Below are positions 25,281 to 32,762 of a stretch of 64,000 nucleotides of DNA, piece by piece (position 1 is the first letter of the stretch; the number at the start of each line of letters is the position of its first letter). Both the position numbers and the translations under genes were made by a program. The notes beneath the pieces were generated by a model. The model ran no database searches, was not told where the DNA came from, and saw only the letters and a program-made list of their open reading frames with translations. The stretch is from NCBI RefSeq assembly GCF_015223355.1, contig NZ_JADFFK010000005.1, forward strand, positions 62,001-126,000, in the 5' to 3' direction. This DNA comes from Salipiger mangrovisoli. Lineage in GTDB: Bacteria; Pseudomonadota; Alphaproteobacteria; Rhodobacterales; Rhodobacteraceae.

Positions 25281-28200
25281 TTGGAAAAGATCAGCTACGA
25301 CGAGTTCCTCGACCGCTGGAACAACCTCGACCTGCCCGACGCGGCGCTGCGCCCCTACGTGCTGGTTTCCCCCGGCGAGAGCGCCTTTTCGGTCGAGCTT
25401 CGACCCAACCCCGAGACCGTCACCGGCATCCCGAAGCTGGAATCGGCGATGACCTTCCTCAACGATCGCAGCCGCCGCCAGCGGCAGCGGGACTTCGAGC
25501 GCGCCCTGGCGCGCGGTGATCCGCGGCCGGTGCTGGTCAGCGAGGGCGACAGCTGGTTCCAGTTCCCGCTGCTGCTCGACGACGTCATTGACCATCTGGG
25601 CACCGATTACCTCATCTGGAGCCTTGGCGCGGCGGGGGACACGGTCGAGAACATGATCGACAGCGATGCCGCCGAATACATGCAGGGGCTCGACGCACAG
25701 GCGGGCCGGGTGCAGGCCTTCCTTCTTTCGGCGGCGGGCAATGATGTCATTGGTGCTCGAGACGGCGTGCCGGTGCTGCTGTCGCTGCTGCACAACGGCA
25801 GCCGCGCCGATCTTCCCGAGAAGCTGGTCAACCAGGCCGAGCTCGGACGGGTGACGGAGAAGCTCAAGGCGAGCTATCGAAAAGTCGTCGCAACGATCCG
25901 CGCCGACCCGCGCTTTACCGAGCTTCCGATCCTGATTCACGGCTATGACTACGCCTTCCCCTTTCCCTTCGGCAACGACACGCGGCGACCGATCTGGGTG
26001 TTCAACAACCAGGACAAATGGCTTGGCAGCGCTTTCCAAGCCAAGGGCATCACGGGTCAGGACCTGCGCCGCGACATCATCCGGGTGTTGATCGACGCGC
26101 TGCACGAGGCGCTGGCCGAGGTGGCGGACGAAGACCCCAATGTGCATCTGGTGGACCTGCGCGGCACGCTCACCAAGCGCAGCGACTGGGCCGACGAGAT
26201 CCACGGCACCGGCGAGGGTTTTGCACGTGTCGCTGCGAAATTCGCCGCCGTGCTGCGCGCCGTTCTGCCCGTCGCCCCGCCGCTCGGGACCCCCGCCCTG
26301 CCCGAACCCGCCAGCCCCGCGACGCGGGGCGAAGAAACGCTTCTCGCGCCGGAACCGAGCCTCGCCCGTCATCGCTACCGCCTGCCCGAGGTGCCCGCCA
26401 AGGCAATGGGCATCCCCGATCCCGAGCGTTTCGGCCTGGGCTTCACCGACCCGGCGCGGCTCGAGGCCATCGTCGAGGAAGATGACAGCGTGCCTTTCTG
26501 CTTCCTCTCCAGGGGCAGCGAGATCGGCCGCGCGGTTGCCCGCATCAGCACGCGCGGCACCACCTGGGACGGCAAGTCCGGGCGCTGGCGCGGCACGGGG
26601 TTCCTGGTCGGCCCCAATATCCTGCTGACCAACGCCCATGTCCTCAACAGCCCCGAGGTGGCAGGCGCGGCGAAGGTGGAGTTCGGCTACGAGGAATGCG
26701 TCGGCGGCGAGGTGCTGCCGACAGTGAACTACCGGCTCGATCCGAACCGGCTCTTCGTCAGCAGCGGGCCGGAGGATCTCGATTACACCTTTGTCTGGAT
26801 CGAGGGCGACGCCGCCGAGCGTTTCGGCCACATCCAGCTCTGGCGGGGTTCGTTCATCGCGGTGGACCGGCACCCGGCCCATGTCATCCATCACCCCGAC
26901 GGCAAACCCAAGCGCGCCTCGCTGCGGCGCAATGACATCGTGACCTCGCTCGGGGCACGTGAGGTGCTGGTGCATTACACGTCCGACACGATGCATGGCA
27001 GTTCCGGCGCCCCGGTGCTCCGCGATGACTGGCGGCTTTTTGCGCTGCACCACGCGTTCGAGGAAGCCGACGCCGAGCTGCGCGCCAAGCTCAGCCGCAA
27101 CGGCTTCGACGTGAATTACGTCAACGAGGGCATCAAGATCTCGGCCATCGCCATCGATCTCGACATGCGCGCCCGGAGCGGCCCGAACCAGCAGTCCGCC
27201 GCCGAGGTGCTCCGCCACATGGGCGGCAGCGACTCGCGCACGGGTTTTTTTGGCACGCTCGGCCGCGAGGCGACGGGCGAAAGCGCCTTCGAACGGGTGG
27301 TGGACACCTATCGCGGCGGCGAGCAGGACGTCGATGTCGCCTTCTGGAACGTGGCATGGTTCAGCCGGGATGTGCGGCAAAAAGCGCAGGGGGTCGCGCG
27401 GGTCATCGCCGATCTCAACCTTGATATATGGGTTTTGGAAGACGCGTCGTCCGAGGCGGCGCAGGCCTTGGTTGCCGAACTCAAGCGCGGCTTTCAGATG
27501 CAGTTCGAGCTTGCAGTCTCGGAGACTGATACCCCGGACTCACAGCACAACACGGCGGTGATCTGGAACCGGATGACCGTCCAGGGGCGGCGGCTCGACT
27601 GGCCGGCAGAGGCCGAGCGGATCCTCCGCGCAGGCAGCGGTCCCGATGCGCGTTCCGAAACCTGCGTCTTCACCCGCCACCCCGGCCTCTTCGGTTTCTC
27701 CTCGACCCTGTCCGGCACCGGTGAGCGTTTCGACTTCCTGCTGGTGCCACTGCATCTCAGGGCGCTTACCGAGGGTGCGAAGCGTCGCCGCATGGCGACC
27801 GACGCGCTCGCACAGGCGCTCATGCTCGCCCTTGCCCAACACGGCGCGCATGACATCCTGATCGGCGGCGACACGAATGCCGGCATCGGTGCTGGCCAGA
27901 TGCAGGCGCTGCGCGACGCAGGTATTTCGGTGCATGGCGCGGCCGATGCGCGCGACGGCGCCTTCACCTACCTGCGGTGGCCGCAGCAGTCGCATGTGGA
28001 TTCGATCTTTGCGTCACCGGGGATGACGCAGGCGGTCGGAAGCGAGGACTTCATCCTGATCACCGCAGATCGAACGTTCCCGCAGTTCCTCACCCAGGTC
28101 TCGGATCACCGACCGGTCATGGTGCGCCTGAGCCTCGGCGAATGCCCCGGCGGACCTGCCCCACACCTTGCCCCACCCGTCGCGACCCCCGAGATCAGTC

Positions 28201-28310
28201 CCGGCGCCAGCGACGAGAGCTTGCTCCAGGCGTTTGCCGAAAGGTTCAGAACCGATCCCGGCGGCACCCTGCGCGCGCTCGCGGACATCTGGGGGCAGCA
28301 GGAAAGTTGA
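25281..28310 (+). CDS. Three-enzyme fusion: SGNH hydrolase + trypsin-like protease + EEP nuclease/phosphatase
   Basis: A 1009-residue protein with no signal peptide or membrane segment. Residues about 80-330: SGNH/GDSL hydrolase (EGDSWF, S91; AAGNDVIG, G153-D155; DEIH, D305/H308). Residues about 430-640: trypsin-like serine protease (GTGFLVGPN, LLTNAHVL with H453; DYTFVW with D501; GSSGAP with S575). Residues about 680-950: endonuclease/exonuclease/phosphatase fold (FWNVAWFS with N690; E720; GGDTN, D864/N866; SDHRPVM, D942/H943). All catalytic motifs are intact. The start is a TTG at 25281 after AGGGGAG; an ATG at 25149 lacks a site. Proteases fused to other effectors occur in bacterial conflict systems, so a defence or programmed-death role is possible (inference). 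Pathway role unknown. Confidence 0.85.
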   Translation: MEKISYDEFLDRWNNLDLPDAALRPYVLVSPGESAFSVELRPNPETVTGIPKLESAMTFLNDRSRRQRQRDFERALARGDPRPVLVSEGDSWFQFPLLLDDVIDHLGTDYLIWSLGAAGDTVENMIDSDAAEYMQGLDAQAGRVQAFLLSAAGNDVIGARDGVPVLLSLLHNGSRADLPEKLVNQAELGRVTEKLKASYRKVVATIRADPRFTELPILIHGYDYAFPFPFGNDTRRPIWVFNNQDKWLGSAFQAKGITGQDLRRDIIRVLIDALHEALAEVADEDPNVHLVDLRGTLTKRSDWADEIHGTGEGFARVAAKFAAVLRAVLPVAPPLGTPALPEPASPATRGEETLLAPEPSLARHRYRLPEVPAKAMGIPDPERFGLGFTDPARLEAIVEEDDSVPFCFLSRGSEIGRAVARISTRGTTWDGKSGRWRGTGFLVGPNILLTNAHVLNSPEVAGAAKVEFGYEECVGGEVLPTVNYRLDPNRLFVSSGPEDLDYTFVWIEGDAAERFGHIQLWRGSFIAVDRHPAHVIHHPDGKPKRASLRRNDIVTSLGAREVLVHYTSDTMHGSSGAPVLRDDWRLFALHHAFEEADAELRAKLSRNGFDVNYVNEGIKISAIAIDLDMRARSGPNQQSAAEVLRHMGGSDSRTGFFGTLGREATGESAFERVVDTYRGGEQDVDVAFWNVAWFSRDVRQKAQGVARVIADLNLDIWVLEDASSEAAQALVAELKRGFQMQFELAVSETDTPDSQHNTAVIWNRMTVQGRRLDWPAEAERILRAGSGPDARSETCVFTRHPGLFGFSSTLSGTGERFDFLLVPLHLRALTEGAKRRRMATDALAQALMLALAQHGAHDILIGGDTNAGIGAGQMQALRDAGISVHGAADARDGAFTYLRWPQQSHVDSIFASPGMTQAVGSEDFILITADRTFPQFLTQVSDHRPVMVRLSLGECPGGPAPHLAPPVATPEISPGASDESLLQAFAERFRTDPGGTLRALADIWGQQES

Positions 28311-28313
28311 TCG

Positions 28314-28934
28314 TCAGCCCAGCCGCGCCCTGAACCGCGCCATTTCTTCCTCCGATGGTCGCTTGCCAGTATAGATTTCCACGTAATGCGGGATCCGTTC
28401 GAGCCGCTCATCCAGCGCTTCTTGGACCCGCATGGAGATATATCCGACCTGCACAAGGTAGATGGTGCGCGCCCGTACGTCGGCATCCGCCGCCGCGTGG
28501 CCCCAGGCCATCAGCATGTCCCGGAGCGCGTCCAGCCGAAGCGCATCCGCCTTTTGCAGCCGCGCCAGAACCGACGGGTCCTGCTGCGCCCAGGAGCGCA
28601 CTGCCAGCTCCAGCCGCGCATCGAAACTGCGGTCCGACAGGAAGGTCCCGATGACATTGAGCATCGCCTCTGTCCCGGTCGCCGCATACTCGCGGGTGGC
28701 CGCCACAAGCGGCACCGTCGTGGACGCCTCCCAGCGCTCGAGCAGCGCGTCGAGCAGCTGTGTGCGGTCCTTGAAGAACCAGTAGAAACTCGTCCGCGAG
28801 AGCTGCAACGCATTGGCGAGCGGCATGATTTTCACCGCATCGACGCCCTTGTCGGTCAACGCCTCGTAGGCGGCATCAAGCCAAAGATCGGGAGATCCGC
28901 GCCAGCCGCGGTTGGGAGAGGTCGTATTGGACAT
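28314..28934 (-). CDS. TetR family transcriptional regulator
   Basis: A 206-residue protein. The helix-turn-helix is at about residues 15-60 (ALTDKGVDAVKIMPLANALQ then LSRTSFYWFFKDRTQLLDAL). The ATG at 28934 is preceded by GAGAAGG. It ends 3 bases from the stop of the convergent three-domain gene and is divergent from the flavin oxidoreductase at 29104, which it probably controls through the 169-base shared promoter region. The C-terminal ligand domain gives no specific hint. Confidence 0.9.
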   Translation of the reverse strand: MSNTTSPNRGWRGSPDLWLDAAYEALTDKGVDAVKIMPLANALQLSRTSFYWFFKDRTQLLDALLERWEASTTVPLVAATREYAATGTEAMLNVIGTFLSDRSFDARLELAVRSWAQQDPSVLARLQKADALRLDALRDMLMAWGHAAADADVRARTIYLVQVGYISMRVQEALDERLERIPHYVEIYTGKRPSEEEMARFRARLG

Positions 28935-29042
28935 GGGCCCTTCTCGAGACCGACGGGTGAGCGCGAACCGCGGCATTTTCGGAAAAACCTAGGGTACTGT
29001 CGAGTCCGAGCAAGGGAAAAATAGACATATGTGATCGCATTA

Positions 29043-29071
29043 TTGACATACATGTACATTCCGGGAATCGT
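29043..29071 (+). promoter_or_regulatory. Predicted promoter and operator region of the flavin oxidoreductase gene
   Basis: TTGACA (29043-29048) and a weak AATCGT (29066-29071) are spaced 17 bases apart. The spacer holds the palindrome TACATGTA (29049-29056). GACATA occurs twice (29033-29038 and 29045-29050), giving a possible TetR site in the AT-rich stretch between the divergent genes. Confidence 0.4.
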
Positions 29072-29103
29072 CGTGACAGTTCCCCCCTCGAGAGCGTCCT
29101 GAC

Positions 29104-31140
29104 ATGTCCACTGACCCCTTGCTCCAGCCGTTTCAGCTCAAGCACCTGACGCTGAAGAACCGCATCATGATCACCAGCCACGAACCGGCCTACCCCGAGG
29201 ACGGCATGCCCAAGGAGCGCTACCGCGCCTACCATCTGGAACGTGCCAAGGCGGGCGTCGCGTTGACCATGACCGCGGGCTCCGCTTCGGTCGCACGCGA
29301 CAGCCCGCCGGTGTTCAACAACATTCTCGCCTGGAAGGACGAGGTCGTTGGCCACATGAAGGCACTCACCGATGCCTGCCATGACGAAGGCTGCGCGGTG
29401 ATGATCCAGCTCACCCACCTCGGGCGGCGCACCCGCTGGGACAAGGCCGACTGGCTGCCCGTGGTCTCTGCAGGTCACGAGCGCGAGCCGGCGCACCGGG
29501 CGTTTCCGAAGAAGCTGGAAGACTGGGACATCGCGCGCATTGTCGAAGATTACGCCGATGCCGCCGAACGCATGCAGGCGGCGGGTCTTGATGGCATCGA
29601 ACTCGAGGCCTACGGCCACCTGATCGACCAGTTCTGGTCACCGCTGACCAACGACCTCGACGCGCCCTACGGCGGCGATCTCGACAACCGGCTACGCTTC
29701 GGCTTTGACGTCTTGCGCGCAATCCGCGAGCGCTGCGGCACGGAATTCCTTGTGGGCGTGCGCTACACCGGCGACGAATGCCTGCCGGGCGGCACCACGC
29801 CGGAAGACGGGCTGGCAATTTCGCACAAGCTCAAGGACAGCGGCCTCGTCGATTTCCTCAACGTCGTGAAAGGGCATATCGATACCGATCCGGGGCTGAC
29901 CGACCTCATTCCGATCCAGGGCATGAGGGGCGCGCCGCATCTCGACTTCGCGGGCGAGATCCGCGCGGCGACCAATTTCCCGACCTTCCATGCCGCCAGG
30001 ATCCCCGACGTGGCCACCGCACGCCATGCCATCGCCAGCGGCAAGCTCGACATGGTTGGCATGACCCGCGCCCACATGGCCGACCCGCACCTGGTGCGCA
30101 AGGTGATCGAGGGCCGCGAGGATGACATCCGCCCTTGCGTCGGTGCCAACTACTGCCTCGATCGCATCTACCAGGGCGGCATGGCGCTCTGCCTGCACAA
30201 CCCCTCGACCGGGCGCGAGATCGAGATGCCGCATGCCATCGCGAAGGCCGGAACGCCGAAGCGCGTGACAATTGTCGGTGCGGGACCGGCCGGGCTCGAG
30301 GCGGCACGTGTGGCGGCGGAGCGTGGTCACGCGGTGACGGTGTTCGAGGCGGCCGACCAGCCCGGCGGACAGATCCGGCTGACCGCGCTGCAGGAGCGGC
30401 GGCGCGAGATGTCCTCTATCATCGCCTGGCGCTTCGACCAGTGCCGCAAGATGGGCGTGACCTTCCATTTCAATGCCTTTGCCGAGGCCGCCGACGTGCG
30501 GTCCAGTACCCCGGACGAGGTGATCATCGCCACCGGCGGCCTGCCCCACACCGAGGTTCTGGGTGCCGGAAACGATCTGGTCGTCTCTGCCTGGGACATC
30601 CTGTCGGGCGACGCCAGACCCGGCCGAAACGTGCTGGTCTATGACGATGCCGGCGATCATGCCGGCCTGCAGGCGGCGGACGTGATCTCTGCCACCGGCG
30701 CGCGGGTCGAGATTGTCACCCCGGACCGGGCCTTTGCACCCGAGGTGATGGCGATGAACCTCGTGCCCTACATGCGTGCGCTGCAAGGCCGCGACACGAC
30801 CTTCACCGTCACCTGGCGGCTGGCCTCGGTTGCGCGCGCTGGCAATGGGCTCGTGGCGCGGCTCGGCTCGGACTACGGCGATGTGATCCGCGAGCGCGAC
30901 GTCGATCAGGTGGTGGTGAACCACGGCACCAGGCCACTCGACGAACTCTATTTCGAGCTGAAGCCTCTGTCGCGCAATCTAGGCGAGGTGGATTACGAGG
31001 CGCTGGTGGCCGGAAGCGAGCAGGAGGTGCTGCGCAACCCGGACGGCACCTTCCGGCTGTTCCGCATCGGTGATGCGGTCGCGGCGCGCAACACCCACGC
31101 GGCGATCTACGACGCGCTGCGGCTGGTACGGACACTGTGA
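29104..31140 (+). CDS. NADH:flavin oxidoreductase, old-yellow-enzyme/TMADH type, with incomplete Fe-S cysteine set
   Basis: A 678-residue protein of the dienoyl-CoA reductase/trimethylamine dehydrogenase family. Residues about 5-350 are an FMN TIM barrel (SPLTNDLDAPYGGDLDNRLRF), and about 380-670 a Rossmann FAD/NAD domain (VTIVGAGPAGLEAARVAAERG). The linker Fe-S motif reads CVGANYC followed by a later Cys, giving C345, C351 and C363; A348 stands where trimethylamine dehydrogenase has its second cysteine. This may be a subfamily trait, seen in N-demethylase-like members, or mean an altered cluster. It is divergent from a TetR regulator. Substrates in this family include N-methyl amines and enoates; this one is not identifiable. 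Confidence 0.85.
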   Translation: MSTDPLLQPFQLKHLTLKNRIMITSHEPAYPEDGMPKERYRAYHLERAKAGVALTMTAGSASVARDSPPVFNNILAWKDEVVGHMKALTDACHDEGCAVMIQLTHLGRRTRWDKADWLPVVSAGHEREPAHRAFPKKLEDWDIARIVEDYADAAERMQAAGLDGIELEAYGHLIDQFWSPLTNDLDAPYGGDLDNRLRFGFDVLRAIRERCGTEFLVGVRYTGDECLPGGTTPEDGLAISHKLKDSGLVDFLNVVKGHIDTDPGLTDLIPIQGMRGAPHLDFAGEIRAATNFPTFHAARIPDVATARHAIASGKLDMVGMTRAHMADPHLVRKVIEGREDDIRPCVGANYCLDRIYQGGMALCLHNPSTGREIEMPHAIAKAGTPKRVTIVGAGPAGLEAARVAAERGHAVTVFEAADQPGGQIRLTALQERRREMSSIIAWRFDQCRKMGVTFHFNAFAEAADVRSSTPDEVIIATGGLPHTEVLGAGNDLVVSAWDILSGDARPGRNVLVYDDAGDHAGLQAADVISATGARVEIVTPDRAFAPEVMAMNLVPYMRALQGRDTTFTVTWRLASVARAGNGLVARLGSDYGDVIRERDVDQVVVNHGTRPLDELYFELKPLSRNLGEVDYEALVAGSEQEVLRNPDGTFRLFRIGDAVAARNTHAAIYDALRLVRTL

Positions 31141-31277
31141 CCGGCGGGCGGGGCCCCGAGCCCCGCTTCGACGCGGCGGGCACGGCACCCGACAGGGGCA
31201 GCCGCTGCGAGGATTTGCCCGGTGCAGCACAGCCTGGCGCGCTTGGATTTTCAAGATCAGGGGATGAGAGGGGAGGT

Positions 31278-31353
31278 GCGGCGACCCCAGGGAGGAGGAG
31301 AGGGGCCGCCGCTAATTTCCGGAACTCAGGGAGGAGGAGAGAGTTCCAGGAAA
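31278..31353 (-). ncRNA. Candidate Cuckoo/CcsR-like small RNA, two anti-Shine-Dalgarno hairpins
   Basis: On the minus strand two adjacent hairpins carry the identical 13-base loop TCTCCTCCTCCCT. The first has the 7-bp stem GGAACTC/GAGTTCC (31321-31327, 31341-31347), extended by TTTCC/GGAAA with one bulge. The second has an 11-bp stem (31278-31288, 31302-31312). The second stem has a G-U pair on the minus strand but an A-C mismatch on the plus strand, supporting minus-strand transcription. Alphaproteobacterial Cuckoo RNAs (Rhodobacter CcsR1-4) are defined by two hairpins with CCUCCUCCC loops. A third hairpin lies just upstream (31352-31382). No DUF1127 gene, the usual companion, is seen nearby, and no clear terminator follows. 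Confidence 0.6.
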
Positions 31354-31559
31354 CCCGGTGACGCATCGCTGCGTCGTGGGTTCTATCTACGACCGACGCC
31401 GCGCCGGAACAATGGTCAGGATTGCAGACCCGTCTTGACGTCAGCGCATGGCAGATCTTGTGTCTTGGGATCACCGCGGCGGCAATGGACCACGTCCTGA
31501 CGCCTCTCGCGCGGCTGCTGAACCGGTCCAGCGACTCGCCTCGCGCCCCGACAACCGCT

Positions 31560-31669
31560 CGGATCTCCGGGGAATTGCCCATGAATTGAGCAAATGCCCC
31601 CGATGACTCTGCGACAAAATCGACGAAAGCGCGAAATCGCTTCCGCGCCGGTTGCGCTAAAGTGCAGCA
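31560..31669 (-). pseudogene. Relic of a LysR-type regulator C-terminus
   Basis: Read on the minus strand, the sequence near 31600-31650 gives ARKRFRAFVDFVAESS, the usual ending of LysR regulators (basic residues, then RAF-x-DFV). An in-frame TAA lies a few codons upstream and there is no normal stop after the ending. It looks like the stump of a lost gene, but the match is short and rests on recognition by eye. Confidence 0.35.
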
Positions 31670-31686
31670 TATTTAGTAAGTAAGGT

Positions 31687-31800
31687 ATCCGGCCGCCCCA
31701 AAACCTCCCAAGGAGCGACCGGATCACTGAAGATGGCTACTCCTCCCAAAGCGCCATCTTGCTGGTCGATCCTCCGAGTTAGGCACTCGGCGGATCGACC
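31687..31800 (+). ncRNA. Candidate structured small RNA with CUCCUCCC loop
   Basis: Three consecutive hairpins on the plus strand: ATCCGG/CCGGAT (31687-31692, 31719-31724) with CCTCCC in the loop; AAGATGGC/GCCATCTT (31730-31737, 31753-31760) with CTCCTCCC in the loop; and GGTCGATCC-N-CCGAG (31764-31778) pairing with CTCGG-N-GGATCGACC (31786-31800). The third is followed by ATAATTCTC and could be a weak terminator. The loops resemble Cuckoo RNA anti-Shine-Dalgarno loops, but less perfectly than the divergent element at 31278-31353. Confidence 0.45.
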
Positions 31801-31953
31801 ATAATTCTCTAGTCGCGCCCACAACACATGAAGTTTTTGTGTCTGTCCAGCGGATTTTGCGAAATTCCTGCGCAACCAACGGATCGACTGCGGCAGCACG
31901 CGTCTGCCGGGGCCGCGCCGACGACACGTCCGGCGCGACCACAGAGCCGATTC

Positions 31954-32649
31954 TCATGCGGTTCCTGAGATGGCGCGCAGGCCGCCGAGCGCAAAGCGGC
32001 ACAGGTGATCGACCAACACCTCGGGCCCCATGCCAAGTACGTCATCGGCCAATGGCGTGATCCGCGGCGCGGCAACCACCAGCATCGCGCAAGGACCCAG
32101 AACGCTGAACAGGCTGCGGCGCAGCGCGGGATCGTCCGGCGCGAGGCCGGTGATCTCGGACAGCAGGCGCAGCATGATCTCCATCTTCGCGCCGATCTCG
32201 GCGACGGGGAGGACATCGAGGTGTGACGAGGGCGAAAGCACCTCTCGGCTCAAGACCCGCGCATGCCATCCCTGCCCGTCCAGCCCCTGCCCGATGATGC
32301 GCGCGATGAAGGCCCGCAGCTTCTGCTCCGGCGGCAGAGCTGACCCGGCTATGGCGCGCAGCTCTTCTACCGAGATGATCCTGCGGTGCGCCTCGACCAG
32401 CACCTCGCGGTAAAGCCCCGCCCGGCTGCGGAAGTGGTAGTTGATCGAGGCAATGTCCGCCTCGGCTTCCGCGGCAATGGCCTTGTTGGTGGTCTCGGCA
32501 AAACCGTGCTCGGCAAAAAGGCTGCCCGCCGCCTCCAGCAGGCGCGCGCGGGTCGCCTCGCCATCGGTCCGCATCGGGCGGCGTGACGCGCGCGCTTGGG
32601 CCGCGCCTTGCCCGGCGCGGGATCTGCTGGTGTCAGGGCCTTTCGTCAT
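31954..32649 (-). CDS. TetR family regulator, CecR (YbiH)-like
   Basis: A 231-residue protein. After a basic N-terminal extension of about 25 residues comes the TetR helix-turn-helix (ARLLEAAGSLFAEHGFAETT, then ADIASINYHFRSRAGLYREV), and then a C-terminal domain of the YbiH type. It is divergent from an HlyD-ABC-permease-permease operon, the same arrangement as E. coli cecR-ybhGFSR, where CecR represses the exporter and responds to antibiotics. The same role here is inferred from gene order. Confidence 0.88.
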   Translation of the reverse strand: MTKGPDTSRSRAGQGAAQARASRRPMRTDGEATRARLLEAAGSLFAEHGFAETTNKAIAAEAEADIASINYHFRSRAGLYREVLVEAHRRIISVEELRAIAGSALPPEQKLRAFIARIIGQGLDGQGWHARVLSREVLSPSSHLDVLPVAEIGAKMEIMLRLLSEITGLAPDDPALRRSLFSVLGPCAMLVVAAPRITPLADDVLGMGPEVLVDHLCRFALGGLRAISGTA

Positions 32650-32689
32650 GCTCCGGGTACCGTCGGGGTTGCAGCCGGGGTTGCGGCGT

Positions 32690-32712
32690 TAGTCTAAATC
32701 ACATTTAATCTA
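32690..32712. promoter_or_regulatory. Imperfect inverted repeat, likely CecR-like operator
   Basis: TAGTCTAAAT (32690-32699) and ATTTAATCTA (32703-32712) are inverted repeats matching at 8 of 10 positions around a 3-base centre. They lie in the 113-base gap between the TetR gene and the efflux operon, the expected place for autoregulation. Confidence 0.5.
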
Positions 32713-32762
32713 CTCCGAGCGCCGCAGAGTCGCAATCTCTGCCCGCAAGGGGACGCACCGAC

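Larger units (their letters stand above)
31141..31953. other. 813-bp intergenic region with candidate small RNAs and a gene relic
   Basis: There is no convincing protein gene. It holds a minus-strand pair of hairpins with identical loops (31278-31353), a plus-strand three-hairpin element (31687-31800) and, between them, a short relic reading like the end of a LysR protein on the minus strand. The patch at 31590-31860 is visibly poorer in GC than its surroundings, suggesting transfer or decay. Bases 31801-31953 show nothing recognisable. Confidence 0.6.

Noticed and set aside
25062-27380. 772-codon open frame antisense to the three-domain gene
   Set aside because: It is a shadow caused by high GC; its translation is Arg/Asp/Gly/His-rich without any family motif, while the sense frame shows intact enzyme domains.
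31278-31347. Plus-strand reading of the double hairpin as GGAGGAGG-bearing RNA
   Set aside because: The known family has CU-rich loops, and one stem pair is better (G-U instead of A-C) on the minus strand.
31416-31727. 103-codon open frame on the minus strand in the intergenic region
   Set aside because: No ribosome site or family match; another frame of the same DNA reads as a LysR ending, so this is probably decayed sequence.
31764-31800. Stem-loop considered as an integron attC or transposon end
   Set aside because: No integrase, transposase or target duplication is nearby, and it is continuous with two other RNA-like hairpins.
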